Of a stretch of DNA of 64,000 nt, positions 32,147-43,815 are shown in pieces (the first letter of the stretch is position 1; the number at the start of each line of letters is the position of its first letter). This DNA comes from Tachypleus tridentatus (Eukaryota; Arthropoda; Merostomata; Xiphosura; Limulidae), in the NCBI RefSeq assembly GCF_004210375.1, contig NC_134834.1:14493857-14557856 (forward strand), in the 5' to 3' direction. A program made the translations under genes and the position numbers. The notes under the pieces were generated by a model that ran no database searches, had not been told where the DNA came from, and worked only from the letters and a program-made list of their open reading frames with translations.

Positions 32147-33535
32147 TTTTTTTCGCGGTCGTCTGTAGCTGACGAACTTAAAACTTAGTTTAGCCTAGTC
32201 ACCTCAGCAACAGGCTGCACGAGACAAGCACGTGCTGAATCATTTACCTTTATCTGTTTCACAGTGTTATTTTGGAAACGTTTACTGAAAAACAGAACAC
32301 ATTAGTTCGATGGTCCCTGACTCACGCAGAACTGAGATCCTGTTTCTCAACGCTGTTAAAACTAAAAGTTGCTCGTGTTTCCTGCTTGGCCAATCTGTGT
32401 TCAGTTCGTGCCAGTTGACAAAACTTTGTTCTTTCAGCCTACGTAAAACTCTCTTCCCTAAGTTACGTCTGAGATGAACTCGTCTAGTCCCCCCTCTTCC
32501 CTAACTCCGCCTTTTCCCATCATGCTCTTGATAAAGCAGACAAGACGGGAATGTGGTCGTCCCAAACAGATACCACACCGCTAGTCTTGAAGTGAGGGTC
32601 TGTGAACGTGGAAGTATCTACTTGGTGAGTGTTCGATTTGGAAGTGTTATCTCCAATAAACTCCGAGGTTAGGCCTTGGAAAGAAGTTACGTTTTTTTAA
32701 CGCTGTTATTACTGTTGTGAAAGAGTCAGTTGAAAGTAATGTCTCAGAAGAAGGAAGACATAGTTGAAGTGTAACAAGTTAGATATTTTCCCCCCGTAGC
32801 TTCTCGGACGTTAAAATTGGCTGTGTTCTAGTCTACGTTATGTACTGGCTTACAACCTGTACGTATTCCGTGTACGTGTAGAACTGTGTGTGACGGGCCG
32901 GGGGTCGTGTATGGCGATAAACAAAATATTGGGTATGTAAGATTTTTTTTACACATTCCATTCACAAGGCTCAAATAATACCTCAGTATTTGTATGAGGC
33001 GGTTCATAACAATAGGAAATAATGCACGAGACCTAGCCATTACTAAGAACTGTAATGAAATTGTGATATACTTTCAATTTACATCTAGTACAATTAAACT
33101 ATATCTACATAACCAGACGAGTTTGTATACGTATATATAAATGTATGTTACATGTACGCGCACGTTGTGAAAAACCCTCACTTATTTAACTGACGCCTTT
33201 GTATATGTATACACATATGTTGTATAATATAGTACGTTGTATGTAAACATATGCTGTCAAACAAAGTGTACTTACCTGACTAAAGAAATATTTATTTTAT
33301 TTTAAAGTAGAAATAATGCATATTGTGATTGTTATAATTATAATTTTTTTTCATATTTAACGTTGAAAGTTCCACCAATAGAGTCGAAATAAGACAGTGG
33401 AAAAATGTCCTAGATATGTAATACTGAATTAGTTCCTTTAGGTGAGTTTAAATTTATATTTTTATTTGATCAGTTCCTACGTTTTGTTGTAAAATGTTAT
33501 ATTCAGTTGTTTTACTGGCTCGCTATTCGTCTGGA
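32147..33535. other. SINE-free stretch, no recognised gene
   Basis: About 1.4 kb, less AT-rich than average up to 32.6 kb. CTACTTG|GTGAGTG at about 32620 is a donor-like sequence after a stretch that could be untranslated leader, but no promoter or coding frame is defensible. Confidence 0.35.
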
Positions 33536-34077
33536 AAGGTTCAAAGAGTGTAGCACTCAACACTGCTAGTCTTGAAAGGTTCAAAGAGTGTAGCACTCAA
33601 CACTGCTAGTCTTGAAAGGTTCAAAGAGTGTGGCACTCAACATTGTTAGTCTGGAAAGGTTCAAAGAATGTAGCACTCAACATTGTTAGTCTGGAAAGGT
33701 TCAAAGAGTGTAGCACTCAACATTGTTAGTTTGGAAAGGTTCAAAGAGTGAAGCACTTAACATTGTTTGTCAGGAAAGGTTCAAAGAGTGAAGCACTCAA
33801 CATTGTTTGTCAGGAAAGGTTCAAAGAGTGAAGCACTCAACATTGTTTGTCAGGAAAGGTTCAAAGAGTGAAGCACTCAACATTGTTTGTCAGGAAAGGT
33901 TCAAAGAGTGAAGCACTCAACATTGTTTGTCAGGAAAGGTTCAAAGAGTGTAGCACTGAACATTGTTTGTCTGGAAAGGTTCAAAGAGTGTAGCACTCAA
34001 CATTGTTAGTTTGGAAAGGTTCAAAGAGTGAAGCACTCAACATTGTTTGTCAAGAAAGGTTTAAAGAGTGAAGCACT
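33536..34077. repeat. 40-bp minisatellite, about 13.5 copies
   Basis: Unit: GGAAAGGTTCAAAGAGTGWA, GCACTCAACATTGTTWGTCW. Left copies carry GTAGCAC with TTAGT. Central copies carry GAAGCAC with TTTGTCA, a block of about five near-identical units, showing local amplification. Confidence 0.96.
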
Positions 34078-35046
34078 TATCTTGCCAAATCCGTTGAAAA
34101 CGCATTAAGTATTATATGTATATATGAATGAATCAGTTTCTAAGAAGCAGGCGTAAAGTTGGATGTACTGACTGTCACACAGTGAGAACTGTCATGATTG
34201 TCTGTGTTTTTAGGCTGTTAGAACGGTTGTAACGTAACGAAAACATGTACCGACGTGAATCGCTAATCTATCCAATCGAGGGTCCTAGAGCTGTGAAGCC
34301 CCTAGCTGGCTTTTCATTATCCTAACATGTACAGCGTACACGCCATATAAGCCGTAACATTCTGTCGGAGGAACTTCTTGGTAAGTAACAAGGTTAAAGG
34401 TCACTTAGTGCCAGATGTTTCTCTATTATACTTTTTAAAGTATTTTCAGTAGTTTTGGACGTTCAAAATACATCAGTAGTTTATAATGTTCTTAAACTTG
34501 ACGGCTGTGTAGCTTAAAAGTAGGTCAAACCTCAAGTTAATAATATCGTACACATCAGCGTATTGTTACTAGCTTTAGCAACGGTTGGTTAGTTTGGTGT
34601 TTTACAGCGCAAAGCAAGTAGGCTATCTGCGCCAACATTAGCATCGGACATTAAGCTTATGCTATGCATTGTTCCCTTCGAAACAATTGCATTTCATTCA
34701 GGATTATTTCATTTGAATTACTGGACATTTTCATGGCATTTGGTACAACGGTCACCCTCGCCCTCACTGGTCAGCAATATTTGTTTGTTCTTAATTAACA
34801 GAGTGGCTAAATCAGTTGATTTCCATAGTTGTACACGTTCTCAGTTTATCTTCTCACTTGTTTCGTGTGAAAACAAGAAACGCTTTTGATTAAAAGGAAA
34901 AATTTCAAATTGATAAGTTAGAAAAGCTTTGTATGTGAAGAAAAAAGTCTCGATTCGAGATTTGCACAGTTTCGTGTTCTTTAACGAGTCGGAATACGAC
35001 TGAAACAATATCTTGATTAATAATTCCCACAGTTTCTACTTCTATT
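34078..35046. other. no recognised gene
   Basis: AT-rich. CTTCTTG|GTAAGT at about 34379 is a near-perfect donor sequence without an open frame before it. A weak SINE-C tail-like string (GCGCAAAGCAAGTAGGCTAT) is at about 34608. Confidence 0.35.
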
Positions 35047-35166
35047 TGCCCCCGCTAGTACAGCGGTACGTTTCCGGATTTACAACGCTAAAATCAGGGG
35101 TTCGATTCCCTTCGGTGGGCTCAGCAGATAGCCCGATGTGGCTTTACTATAAGAAAACACACACGC
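35047..35166 (+). repeat. SINE-B, best-preserved copy
   Basis: CCCCCGCTAGTACAGCGGTA, ACAACGCTAAAATCAGGGG, TTCGATTCCC, GATAGCCCGATGTGGCTTTA and a CACACACA end. Confidence 0.95.
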
Positions 35167-35289
35167 ATTCTACTTCTATTTTGAGATCCGTACTTCACGT
35201 GGTCATTATGTTAGCCATAGTTTGTTTCACAGGGTAAAAAACCATTTAAGCCTAAAAAATTTCATATACAGCGATTATTTTTTGATATT

Positions 35290-35490
35290 TATTATTGGTT
35301 GTTAAACACGTGTAATTTATTTAAGGTTTCCATGGTTGATAAACACGAGTATTTTTTTTTTGTATGGGTTTTGATGGTTGCTGTACACACGTGTACTTTT
35401 GTTGGAGGTGTCTTCACGGTCGTTGGACACATGTACATTTTTTTGAGCGGCGCTTCATGGTGGCTGGACACTTGTACTTGGAGATTGTAA
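35290..35490. repeat. degenerate tandem repeat, about 48 bp, 4 copies
   Basis: GGTTGxTxxACACGTGTA-type motifs recur at about 35297, 35332, 35377, 35424 and 35459, separated by T-rich then G-rich spacers. The open frame across it is a by-product. Confidence 0.6.
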
Positions 35491-35755
35491 TATTTGATAG
35501 TAATTTTTAATTATGATAAGTAAGTTTTTAGTTCAGTAATATTTTGACCACATTAAATGTTGAACTGTAGGGATCGCATCATAATCTTTTTTTGTAGCAA
35601 AGCTCTTGTTTGAGCCAACAACGCATGCTTTATGACAGTTCATCTCCAAGTGTCCGAAACTGATTGTACAATGATAGAAGAAACTTCAGCTTTCATACAA
35701 TGTTTCTTTTATTTATTGTGTCGTTCGTAATTTGTGTACGTGTCAGTCAGCTGTT

Positions 35756-36030
35756 GGCCCAGCATGGCCAGGGGGGTTAAGGCGTTCGACTCGTAATCTG
35801 AGGGTCGCGGGTTCGCATCCGCATCGCCTCAAACATGCTCGTCCTTTCAGCCGTGGGGGCGTTATAATGTGACGATCAATCTCGCTATTCGTTGGTAAAA
35901 GAGTAGCCCAAGAGTTGGCGGTGGGTGGTGATGACTAGCTGCCTTCCCTCTATTCTTACACTGCTAAATTAGGGGCGGCTAGTGCAGATAGCCCTGATGT
36001 AGCTTTGCGCGAAATTCCAAAACAAAGAAA
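35756..36030 (+). repeat. SINE-A, full length
   Basis: Head GGCCCAGCATGGCCAGGGGG, full body, GATAGCCCTGATGTAGCTTT and an A-rich tail. Confidence 0.94.
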
Positions 36031-36986
36031 CGTTATCACAGTCGTTTTATTATTATTATTATTAGAATCGCCACTTAAGACTAACTTTATTGAACACGAA
36101 TGTGTTTAAACGTTGATCAACCCGTGTAATAATAGGCATAGTACATCGAAGACTCTTCGAAACAAAGCTAATTAAATATAGATTTACATCTAAACTGCGT
36201 CGTCACACTGACACTTGTGGTTACTGAATGATTTGCAAAAAAAAGAAGCAGTTTCTTAGAAGTTATGTAAAATTAACCCGACTACTATTAGTGGTACTGC
36301 AACATTCCAGCTTCTGGTGTATATTTTCAGTTAGAATGATTTGTTGTACTTCGAATTAATTATCTTGTGTGGTCCTGAATGTCCTGAGGCGGTCTCATCT
36401 GGTTCTGATATGTAACACGTTATTCTGGGGTAACTGGGTTTGAAATAAGATCTCTTTATTCTGAAGAAATTCGCTAAAGGCGTTACAGAAATACCCGAGT
36501 TGTTTTTCTTACAGCGTAAAATAAACACGTGTATACCAGTGCTTTCACATCGTGCACTGCACGTAGATAATATATGAAAGAATCCATATCAAAATATTTA
36601 AAACAACGGACGATTAACCATCTTTCCTTCCCCTCGTTTTACTATGTCCCGATTATTCGTTATGTTACCATAGAAACTAGAAATGTGAACTCGAAGAAGC
36701 AGAATACGTCACAAGGTACTTTGTTGTTATTGGTTCGTCAGTCTTATTATTACAGCCAGATTGGAACACTATGTTTCAAATATTAATAAATGAAACTTGT
36801 AGTTCTTAGATGTTCGGTTTTCCTGTAATGATATGTAAATATATTTTATTTTCCTTATTGCGTTGATAGCAATAAAAACTTGGTTCTCTGGGGACACAAC
36901 CAGGAGTTTGTTTTCCTACATTATTATGTAACGTGAAAACAAAATTTCTCGTAATTGTCTTTAATCTAAGGTGCTCTTTGAGGTAC
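36031..36986. other. no recognised gene; weak minus-strand frame
   Basis: The minus-strand frame at 36331-36510 ends with ISEPDETASGHSGPHK before its stop and has a T-rich stretch and AG upstream. There is no family match and it is likely chance. Confidence 0.2.
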
Positions 36987-37250
36987 GGCCCCGGCATGGC
37001 CATGTGGTTAAGGCACTCGATTCGTAATCTGAGTTCGAATCCCCGTCACACCAAACATGCTCGCCCTTTCAGCCGTGGGGGCGTTATAATATCATGGTCA
37101 ATCCCACTGTTTGTTGGTAGAAGAGTAGCCCAAGGGTTGGCGGTGGGTGGTGATGACTAGCTGCCTTCCCTCTAGTCTTACACTGCTAAATTAGGGACGG
37201 CTAGCGCAGATAGCCCTCGTGTAGCTTTGCGTGAACTTCAAAAACAAAAA
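36987..37250 (+). repeat. SINE-A with a head deletion
   Basis: About 11 bp of the T-arm (GGGTCGCGG) are missing: TAATCTGAGTTCGAATCCCC. The body, 3' segment and tail are complete. Confidence 0.93.
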
Positions 37251-39199
37251 CTTTCAGGCAAAGTACAAAAACTTTAAACTCTATATAGGATATATGAAAT
37301 TATATGATAAATATTTATGTTGGTTAGAAGGCAAGGTCAATTAATATACTTAAAGCCACAAACGTAATTAAATGATCGAATATCTTAAGGATATTTTGTT
37401 CCATATACTGGAGCTTCTGATAACTGTCCATTGAAAGGTCACTGACCACAGCAGAACGCATAAAACTGCAAGGAAGCGTCTCGAGACATTTCCCATTAGG
37501 CCTTAAACAAACACATCGTCAGTTTGTCATCACGTTTGTTGAGTTTCATTCAAAATTTAATTTTATGTAACATTTGATAAATGTATGCCAATAAGTTTAG
37601 TGTAACATTGTAGATTATAATTCAAATCTTAGTGTCATGCATTAGTTAAGTTGTTAGTTTAAGTGAAGAGAAGAGACGTTGGTAAAATGAATCGAGTAGG
37701 AATGTTGATGACACTGTTTCTATCCAATCAGATACAAGTGGGCATTTTACAATGGTATACACCAGATGATCCGAAACTAGAGGTCGAGTACCTGTGGTGA
37801 GCCGTGATATGATTTAGCGGAGTTGAAACATATACAAAAATATTCCATCTCTAGATATTATACTGACATCTGTAAAGTGTTTGTTCTAACAGTGTACGAA
37901 CCACGTAAACCCCAAATAGGGGTTACTACAAAGATAACAAAACACATGAGCAGGATTTGGGACTAAAATGGAGGAAGGGCCAAAGGTCTGTTTCAGTTAT
38001 TATTGTGAATGTCGTGCGTATTCCATATCCGACCAGAGAAAAGTGTGTATGTGTGGGGGGACAGCTACTTCTCTCTTCCCTTACCCCTAATTCCGTCTAC
38101 GAACAACCGTTGTCTGTGTATCCATTCAGTTGGGTTGGTTCAAGTAAGGGTGCCTTAACATCACGGACAGCTTTAAGCTAAGAAAGTTGGATGAGGAAAC
38201 ATTTCAAAGCCACGTTATTGGTCTCGTAAAAGAAGAGATGCGTTGATCTTTCTTTTCGTTTTCTCGTGAGTGTTCCCGCCATTTTACAAGATGTCTAGTA
38301 ACATATTTAGCGAGGCCATCAATTGTATATGAAGTTTCTTTAATTATAGAGCACGTGAAACGCGGGAAATTTTTCAAAAATCAACATAGTTTTGGACCAA
38401 AAACAGTGAACTAAATAATGGCTTTTAAACTATAGTGTAGGATTGAAAACGGTAAACTAACCAATGACTTAATAAACAGCGCAAAGCAACTTGTTTTTCG
38501 CATCAAACACTTGGTGTGATTAAACAGCAGTTACCGTACATGAGATCACACATGAAGGTCATTCTGAAGAAAGAAACAACTCCGGATTTGATGAGACACT
38601 TGGAATGATCAAACTAGTCAATACAGAGGTCATTGTGGAACCTCAGAACTTTCTCTTTTTTTTTGAGAGGGTGGCATACACGATATGGACACTAGTTCCA
38701 GGGCAGAGTGGTAACTGTTTCTGAAAACAAAACACGTTGGTTAAGGGACTTATAAAAGCTGTAAATAGAAGTTTATGGGTTCTTAAATATAGAGTATCTA
38801 CTGACTCGTCAAAGTTTAATATACAGCAGAAGAGTTTAAAACATTTCCATTAAAACCAAATAGTTTAAAAAAATACAACAAAACCTTTTACGTTTTCGCA
38901 CAATTTAGTTTTCGTCCTCAATGGGTTGTTTTTTTAGTGTGGCAGTAAAGAGAGTGTTCATATCTGAGGATGGTGTATTCCTCTGTTTCAACAGTTTTTT
39001 ACTATTTAAAATTCAATAACGATAAGGTGTCCGTATTCTTGACCTTCGAAAGGGCGCTGTGACGTACCTTGTTTATACGAAGCATCCTGTATGCATTGTT
39101 GCTGAAAAGGTTTATCCTTTGATCATGGCATATATATAATTAACTACATTGTTGTTTTTATTAAACATGTGGCCATCAGTTTTAATCCAACTGTCCGTC
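37251..39199. other. SINE-free stretch, no recognised gene
   Basis: About 1.9 kb with no repeat and no credible frame. The frame at 37957-38181 lacks domains. Confidence 0.4.
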
Positions 39200-39320
39200 C
39201 TCCAGTCGCTTAGTAGTAATTCTGGTGGCTTATAATGCTAAACTTTTATATGTATATACTCGTGGTGGGCACAGCAGAGACAACCCATTGCGTAGCTCTG
39301 TACTTTACAACAAACTTAAC
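39200..39320 (+). repeat. SINE-C, decayed
   Basis: CTCCAGTCGCTTAGTAGT head, TTATAATGCTAAAC, CTCGTGGTGGGCACAGCAGA and CCCATTGCGTAGCTCTGTAC. Confidence 0.75.
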
Positions 39321-39463
39321 AGAACTACTGAAAAGTGTTGCTAACGAAACAGCATTGTTTGGTTTCCTCAACTGAAAAATAAGTATTATTCGCCCTGCAA
39401 CGAATATGTTTGTTCTATTTGAATAAAAGTTTAACTAAGAGCGACATTAACAAGTCTCCCTTC

Positions 39464-39575
39464 AGTAATTCAGGTCTGGAGGCTTATAACGGTAAAACTC
39501 GGACTTCGATACCTGTAATAGGCACAGCACAGATAGCCCATTGTTTAAGTCTTTGTACAAATAACAAGCAAACCA
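39464..39575 (+). repeat. SINE-C, decayed
   Basis: CTGGAGGCTTATAACGGTAA, CTTCGATACCTG, GCACAGCACAGATAGCCCAT and an A-rich tail. Confidence 0.75.
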
Positions 39576-39993
39576 AAACGCTGAGAAATATAATAGAGAT
39601 ATATTGTATTGAATAGGCTTAGCTAGTTCCTTGCTAATTTTGAGCCTAGTTTAGCTTAGAATCAAAAATGGTAAATTGGTCATCTGTTAAAGAGCCATCT
39701 TCATTTAATCCGGCAAGTTTACGGAACCCAATACTTCAGAAAAACACAAACAACAATAAGGTAAATATATAGATTTACCGCGAATGTGATACTAAAAAAA
39801 AAAAAAAAATTAAGGGTGAACTTTCAGGATTCGATCGAGAAAATGAAATTACAGGACGGTGGTGGGTTTGTTGAGAGGGCTTGAGACAGTTATGTCGTAT
39901 TCTGACTCTATAACTGTGACGCATGTGTACACAGATTGGACTGAAAAACAACTCTGTTTCACCGTAGAAGAGCAAACCGTTCACAGACACGAG

Positions 39994-40205
39994 TTAAAAC
40001 ATCCTCCAGATTCGCTGTGCTTCTTGTCCTGGCTTTAGAAATTGCAGATCGATCACGAGCTCAGTGGCGCCTTTTTCTACTTGAAATATATTTCTTGTTA
40101 TTGTTCCACCAATCAGATCGTGTAGTTCCAATGGTTTTATTAAGTGCGTAGAGTGGCTCGTGTATATTTCTATCCAGCACCTTTCATCTTGTTGGCCAAA
40201 GAAAT
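39994..40205 (-). CDS. candidate terminal exon, unknown protein
   Basis: On the minus strand, 70 codons stay open from a possible acceptor (CCTTTTCCTTC pyrimidine tract, then TTTTGCAAG) to a TAA at 39994-39996. The translated text has balanced globular composition, for example RCWIEIYTSHSTHLIKPLEL, DLIGGTITRNIFQVEK and TELVIDLQFLKPGQEAQ, with alternating hydrophobic residues suggesting beta strands. I recognise no family. No AATAAA is visible soon after the stop. The acceptor ends AAG rather than CAG. It might be the 3' end of a gene lying at higher coordinates, or chance. Confidence 0.25.
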
Positions 40206-41179
40206 CTTGCAAAAGTTCCACGAAGGAAAAGGTTAAAAGTCGTTATATGTCAATTGCATTTATCTATCGACCTATCTGTCTGTATGTCGTAACTGTGTGT
40301 ATGTGCGCGCGCGCACAGACACACACACATATAAGCATACATTTAGTTGTTTATTTTCTGTTCTAGAATATTAATATAACAGTAAATATCAAGTTATATT
40401 ATGTTCACCAATCATAGGTTCATTTTATTCAACATAAACCAAACCGGATTCATAACCTCAGTACTCAATTTCTGCCGGATCTGAAGTCCGGAACAAATTT
40501 CGTTTTGTTTTTTTTTCTTTTCATCTAAAGGCAAAAATACTATAAATCATTTTAAGACTGACTCGGTTGATTTGAGAATTGTCGTTTGGCTACTGTATTC
40601 AATATTACTCCAACGCCATCCAGTGGCCTAAATAAGATTTAGGTTCACGATTTCCAAAACTAGAAATTCGGGTACAGGGATTCGATAACCGTTTATCCAG
40701 AAATAAAACTCTCTTTATATATACATGTGTGTGTGTGTTAGTGAGAGTTTTCACTTCAAATCTCCTTTCGTTTGGAGATGAACATGAAAAATATTCGGCA
40801 ACTGATAACCAATCTAACTTGAAAACTGGCCAGGCTCTTCTCTTTTTAAACTTCGGGCTGGGTAAGGCCCTGCCTGACAGGGTGTAAAGCTATCGTGGAC
40901 AATAAATTTTAACTGGGGTAATTTGTTCCTTACAGACGATCAGAATCGGCAAAGTGATGTTTGTTAAATACAACCTTCACTAATTGTTATTCTTATGGAA
41001 ATGTTTATTGTCATTCACACGCCTGATGTATTTCGTGTGCACTCTGATTTCACCATGCAATTTGATGACGTAATTGGGGCGTTCACCCACACGTTACCGT
41101 CCTCCCCGTCTGCTGTGAATGGTTTGTTATGATGGGTATATTGAGCTTGCTGTGTGTGTCTTTCTTTCATAAGTTTCCG
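40206..41179. other. no recognised gene
   Basis: GT/CA microsatellites at about 40290-40332 and 40720-40742. A minus-strand frame (41015-41227) overlaps a decayed SINE and is not supported. Confidence 0.4.
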
Positions 41180-41412
41180 GAAATCTGTAAATGGACCAGC
41201 CTTCTCAAGTTTTGAACGGAGAAACAAGCCATCTGGTTAACGACACCCATCACAAAGGCTTGGACCACTGTAAAAATCGAGTAGTGGAATTTGACCGTAA
41301 GCTTTGGATCAAACCAACGACCCCCAAAGTGCGGATCGTGTTTCTGTGGAAACAAGGTAAGAACCATGAACCTTGATATTTACAGACCTAACCACCAGAC
41401 CACGCTTGGCCC
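41180..41412 (-). repeat. SINE-A, ancient decayed copy
   Basis: On the minus strand the order CCACGCTTGGCC-like head, GGTTCATGGTTCTT, GCACTTTGGGGG, ACGGTCAA, CCACTACTCG and GGTCCAAGCC parallels the SINE-A body and resembles the decayed copy at 16696-16950. It explains the tempting plus-strand open frame with donor-like sequence at 41191-41356. Confidence 0.55.
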
Positions 41413-42021
41413 CTGTGGTGCTAAAGGTGGAACATATATTTGTGACACTTTTATCTCGTGCGCTTGGCTTACTGGTAGAACTGTTCATGACACTCAACGG
41501 GTAAGTGTCGCATTACCAAACGTAGCTTTATTAATTGTAGTGGTTTAATCTGACGTTATTGACGAAGTTTTCTAGCGTAGAGAAATCTATAATGTTTTTA
41601 GTGCCTATTAAAGTAAAATAAGGCTTTTGTTTTTAACCCTATTTATATCCAATTCGCGTGTTTATGCGTGTGCTATACTGAAGATAGATTTTGCCAATTG
41701 TGTGTTAAATAATATTGAATGGTTATTTTAACAATTGTGTAAATGTATACTTAAGGTGTTTTAACAGTATTGTTTTAAACGAGGTGTGAGTTAAGTAGTC
41801 ATTTAAAAAAAAATTATACCAGTGTTTCTGACAGTCGTGCGAAAAGATTTGTTTTAATAGTTATTTTATCATTGGGTAAATCATCAGTGAATACAACTAA
41901 TATGTTTGAATGAATAGAACATCTCTCAAAATAATATATAATTATAGTAATAAGAACTGAGTACTTTAAAGTGAATGTAGGAGCAGAATAGTACGTTTAA
42001 CAATGGTTTCTAATAACTTGA

Positions 42022-42292
42022 GGCCCAGCATGGCCAGGTGGTTAAGACACTCGACTCGTAATCTGAGGGTCGCGGGTTCGAATCCCCGTCACACCAAACA
42101 TGCTCGCCCTTTCAGCCGTGGGGGCATTACAATGTGACGGTCAATATCGCTTTTAGTTGGTAAAAGAATTGGCGGTGTGTGGTGATAACTAGCTGCCTTC
42201 CCTCTAGTCTTACACTGCTAAATTAGGGACGGCTATCGCAGATAGCCCTCGTGTAGCTTTGCGCGAAATTCAAACCAAACCAATCAAATAAA
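42022..42292 (+). repeat. SINE-A with small body deletion
   Basis: Head GGCCCAGCATGGCCAGGTGG. About 12 bp (AGTAGCCCAAG) are missing between GGTAAAAG and AATTGGCGGTG. The 3' segment and AAAC tail are complete. Confidence 0.94.
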
Positions 42293-42558
42293 TTGAACGT
42301 TCGTTAAACGTATTGTTAAAATGTGTACAAGAAACACCTTCTTTCTCGTGATTTAATGACTGGTTGTGTGTTTGGTTGTTTCTTAAGTTTTAGTCTCATA
42401 ACGACATTCTGTTTTAGTTCTTTAGAAAATCCTTGTTATCATAGTTCACGGTCTCGGTGAAGCCGTGGGGGGGGGGGGTGTCTTCTATTCAAGGACATCC
42501 TGATGAAAAGCTAAGAAAGATTTTGGCTGTGGGGGCGATAGATATGTCAGGTGAATGA

Positions 42559-42705
42559 GTGGACTCAAGCGTGCCCTATTGCAGCTCAAGGCCAGGCAGA
42601 CAACGCCCTCTGTCCAGAGAAGGAACCATTCCCTCTGGTTGTTCTGGTAGCTGGAACATTACAAGCAACCTGCCCGAGTGTACACGTACATGTGATGGAT
42701 TTTGG
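42559..42705 (+). CDS. possible sushi-like exon fragment
   Basis: The plus-strand frame contains SSVPYCSSRPGRQRPL, then GCSGSWNITSNLPECTRTC. The spacing V-x-Y-C ... C-x-G-x-W ... P-x-C-x-x-x-C resembles the second half of a sushi (CCP) domain, which is common in arthropod extracellular and clotting proteins. An acceptor-like TGCCCTATTGCAG lies inside the frame at 42573-42585. The first cysteine region and a good donor were not identified. The opposite phase is also open (42551-42736). This may be coincidence. Confidence 0.15.
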
Positions 42706-43369
42706 CACGAGATACCAACTATACCACGTGGTCTGAAGTGTAATGCATACCATCTGTTTGGTAGTGATTGGTTGTTTAACCGTTCTTCTGGATTAGTTGC
42801 GATTTGTGTGTGTAAAAATGTTTAGTTAGTGTGCTCGGTTTGATTGGGAACACAGTGAACGTGGCGCAGTATGTCGCGCTATAAAAAAAAAAAGAAAGTT
42901 TTCATGGCTCAGGATAAGCACGTGCGTTATCAACGGTTGTATAGTCATCTGAGTGTAATGCTACGTTAAGTGATTTCCACACAAAAATCATTAAAAATCT
43001 TCTCCGAGTAGAACTTAGCAAATTAACAGTACGTACCGTAATTTAAAAGTCCACTACAAGTTTCATTTTGGTGGTCGTATAATAAATATGCGAGATCGTT
43101 TCATTCTCCGAAAGTGAACTGATTTGTTTGTAAGTAAAGGTGACACGATTACAAATGTTTCTTAAAGATATTCAATGGAGATGTTACCCTCTGCGCAACT
43201 GGACATTGCTATTGTTATCCGGTTTCATTGCTACTTTGTTTTGTTTGTTTGTTTGTTTCTTCAGTATCCGAATTTCCCTTAAACCATAACTATTGCTTGA
43301 AGTTACTGTTTGGTAAGATTTTGTTACGTCTTCAAGAAAATTAAACAAATACAAAATCACGATTGTTTT

Positions 43370-43400
43370 TGTAGGTCCATTGCATTTTACAAGGTAAGAT
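43370..43400 (+). other. 19-nt micro-exon-like segment
   Basis: GATTGTTTTTGTAG is followed by 19 nt and then ACAAG|GTAAGA, so a good acceptor and a good donor bracket about 43376-43394. Such pairs occur by chance and no gene context confirms it. Confidence 0.12.
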
Positions 43401-43603
43401 CGCCTACGTCATCAGAACTGAACCTGTGAAAACCTTTTAAATACTCATTTCGCCCAAAATCTCGAGTATTTAACCAAAGAATACATTTTGTTTTGTGAAA
43501 CAGAATGGTTTTGTAATGTGTAAGGGAGTCCATACAAGTCCATATTACCCAGATGGAGTGTTTAATGTTTTGTATCTAACTTTCTTCACGTGAAGCTCGC
43601 GAG

Positions 43604-43815
43604 GTCAGCATGGTACTAAAACAGTTGAGTTGGTAGTTGTGCACGAGAGTTTGTTTTGTAAATGCTGTAACACAGATAATAAACATTTCATGTGTAAAAG
43701 TAAAAACATAATTATCAAACCAGAAAAGCGAAAATGTGACCCTCAGCCCTCCGATATCTTGACAAGTAATTGTAAAATTCGACACCTACCTACAAGTCTT
43801 TTTTGTAAACGGTAA
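43604..43815 (+). CDS. candidate cysteine-rich exon
   Basis: The plus-strand frame from a possible acceptor (CTCGCGAG) encodes QHGTKTVELVVVHESLFCKC followed by CNTDNKHFMCKSK and KPEKRKCDPQPSDILTSNC, to a TAA at 43813-43815. A donor-like GACAA|GTAATT lies at 43765. Seven cysteines in about 70 residues and a beta-strand-like stretch before C-x-C-C recall cystine-knot growth factors of the PDGF/VEGF type (beta strand, then H and C-x-C), but spacing is not canonical and the core RC-x-GCC motif is not clearly present. The minus strand is also open here. I would not assign a function. Confidence 0.2.

Noticed and set aside
41191..41356. First coding exon (ATG, 55 codons, CAAG|GTAAG donor)
   Set aside because: The segment aligns with the reverse strand of a decayed SINE-A (ACGGTCAA, CCACTACTCG, GGTCCAAGCC order). 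The apparent intron to the next acceptor would be only 29 bp.
41386..41500. Exon between TTTACAG and CAACGG|GTAAGT
   Set aside because: It has good splice-like ends and an open frame, but it begins inside the decayed SINE head and has no compatible partner exon, so it is not supported.
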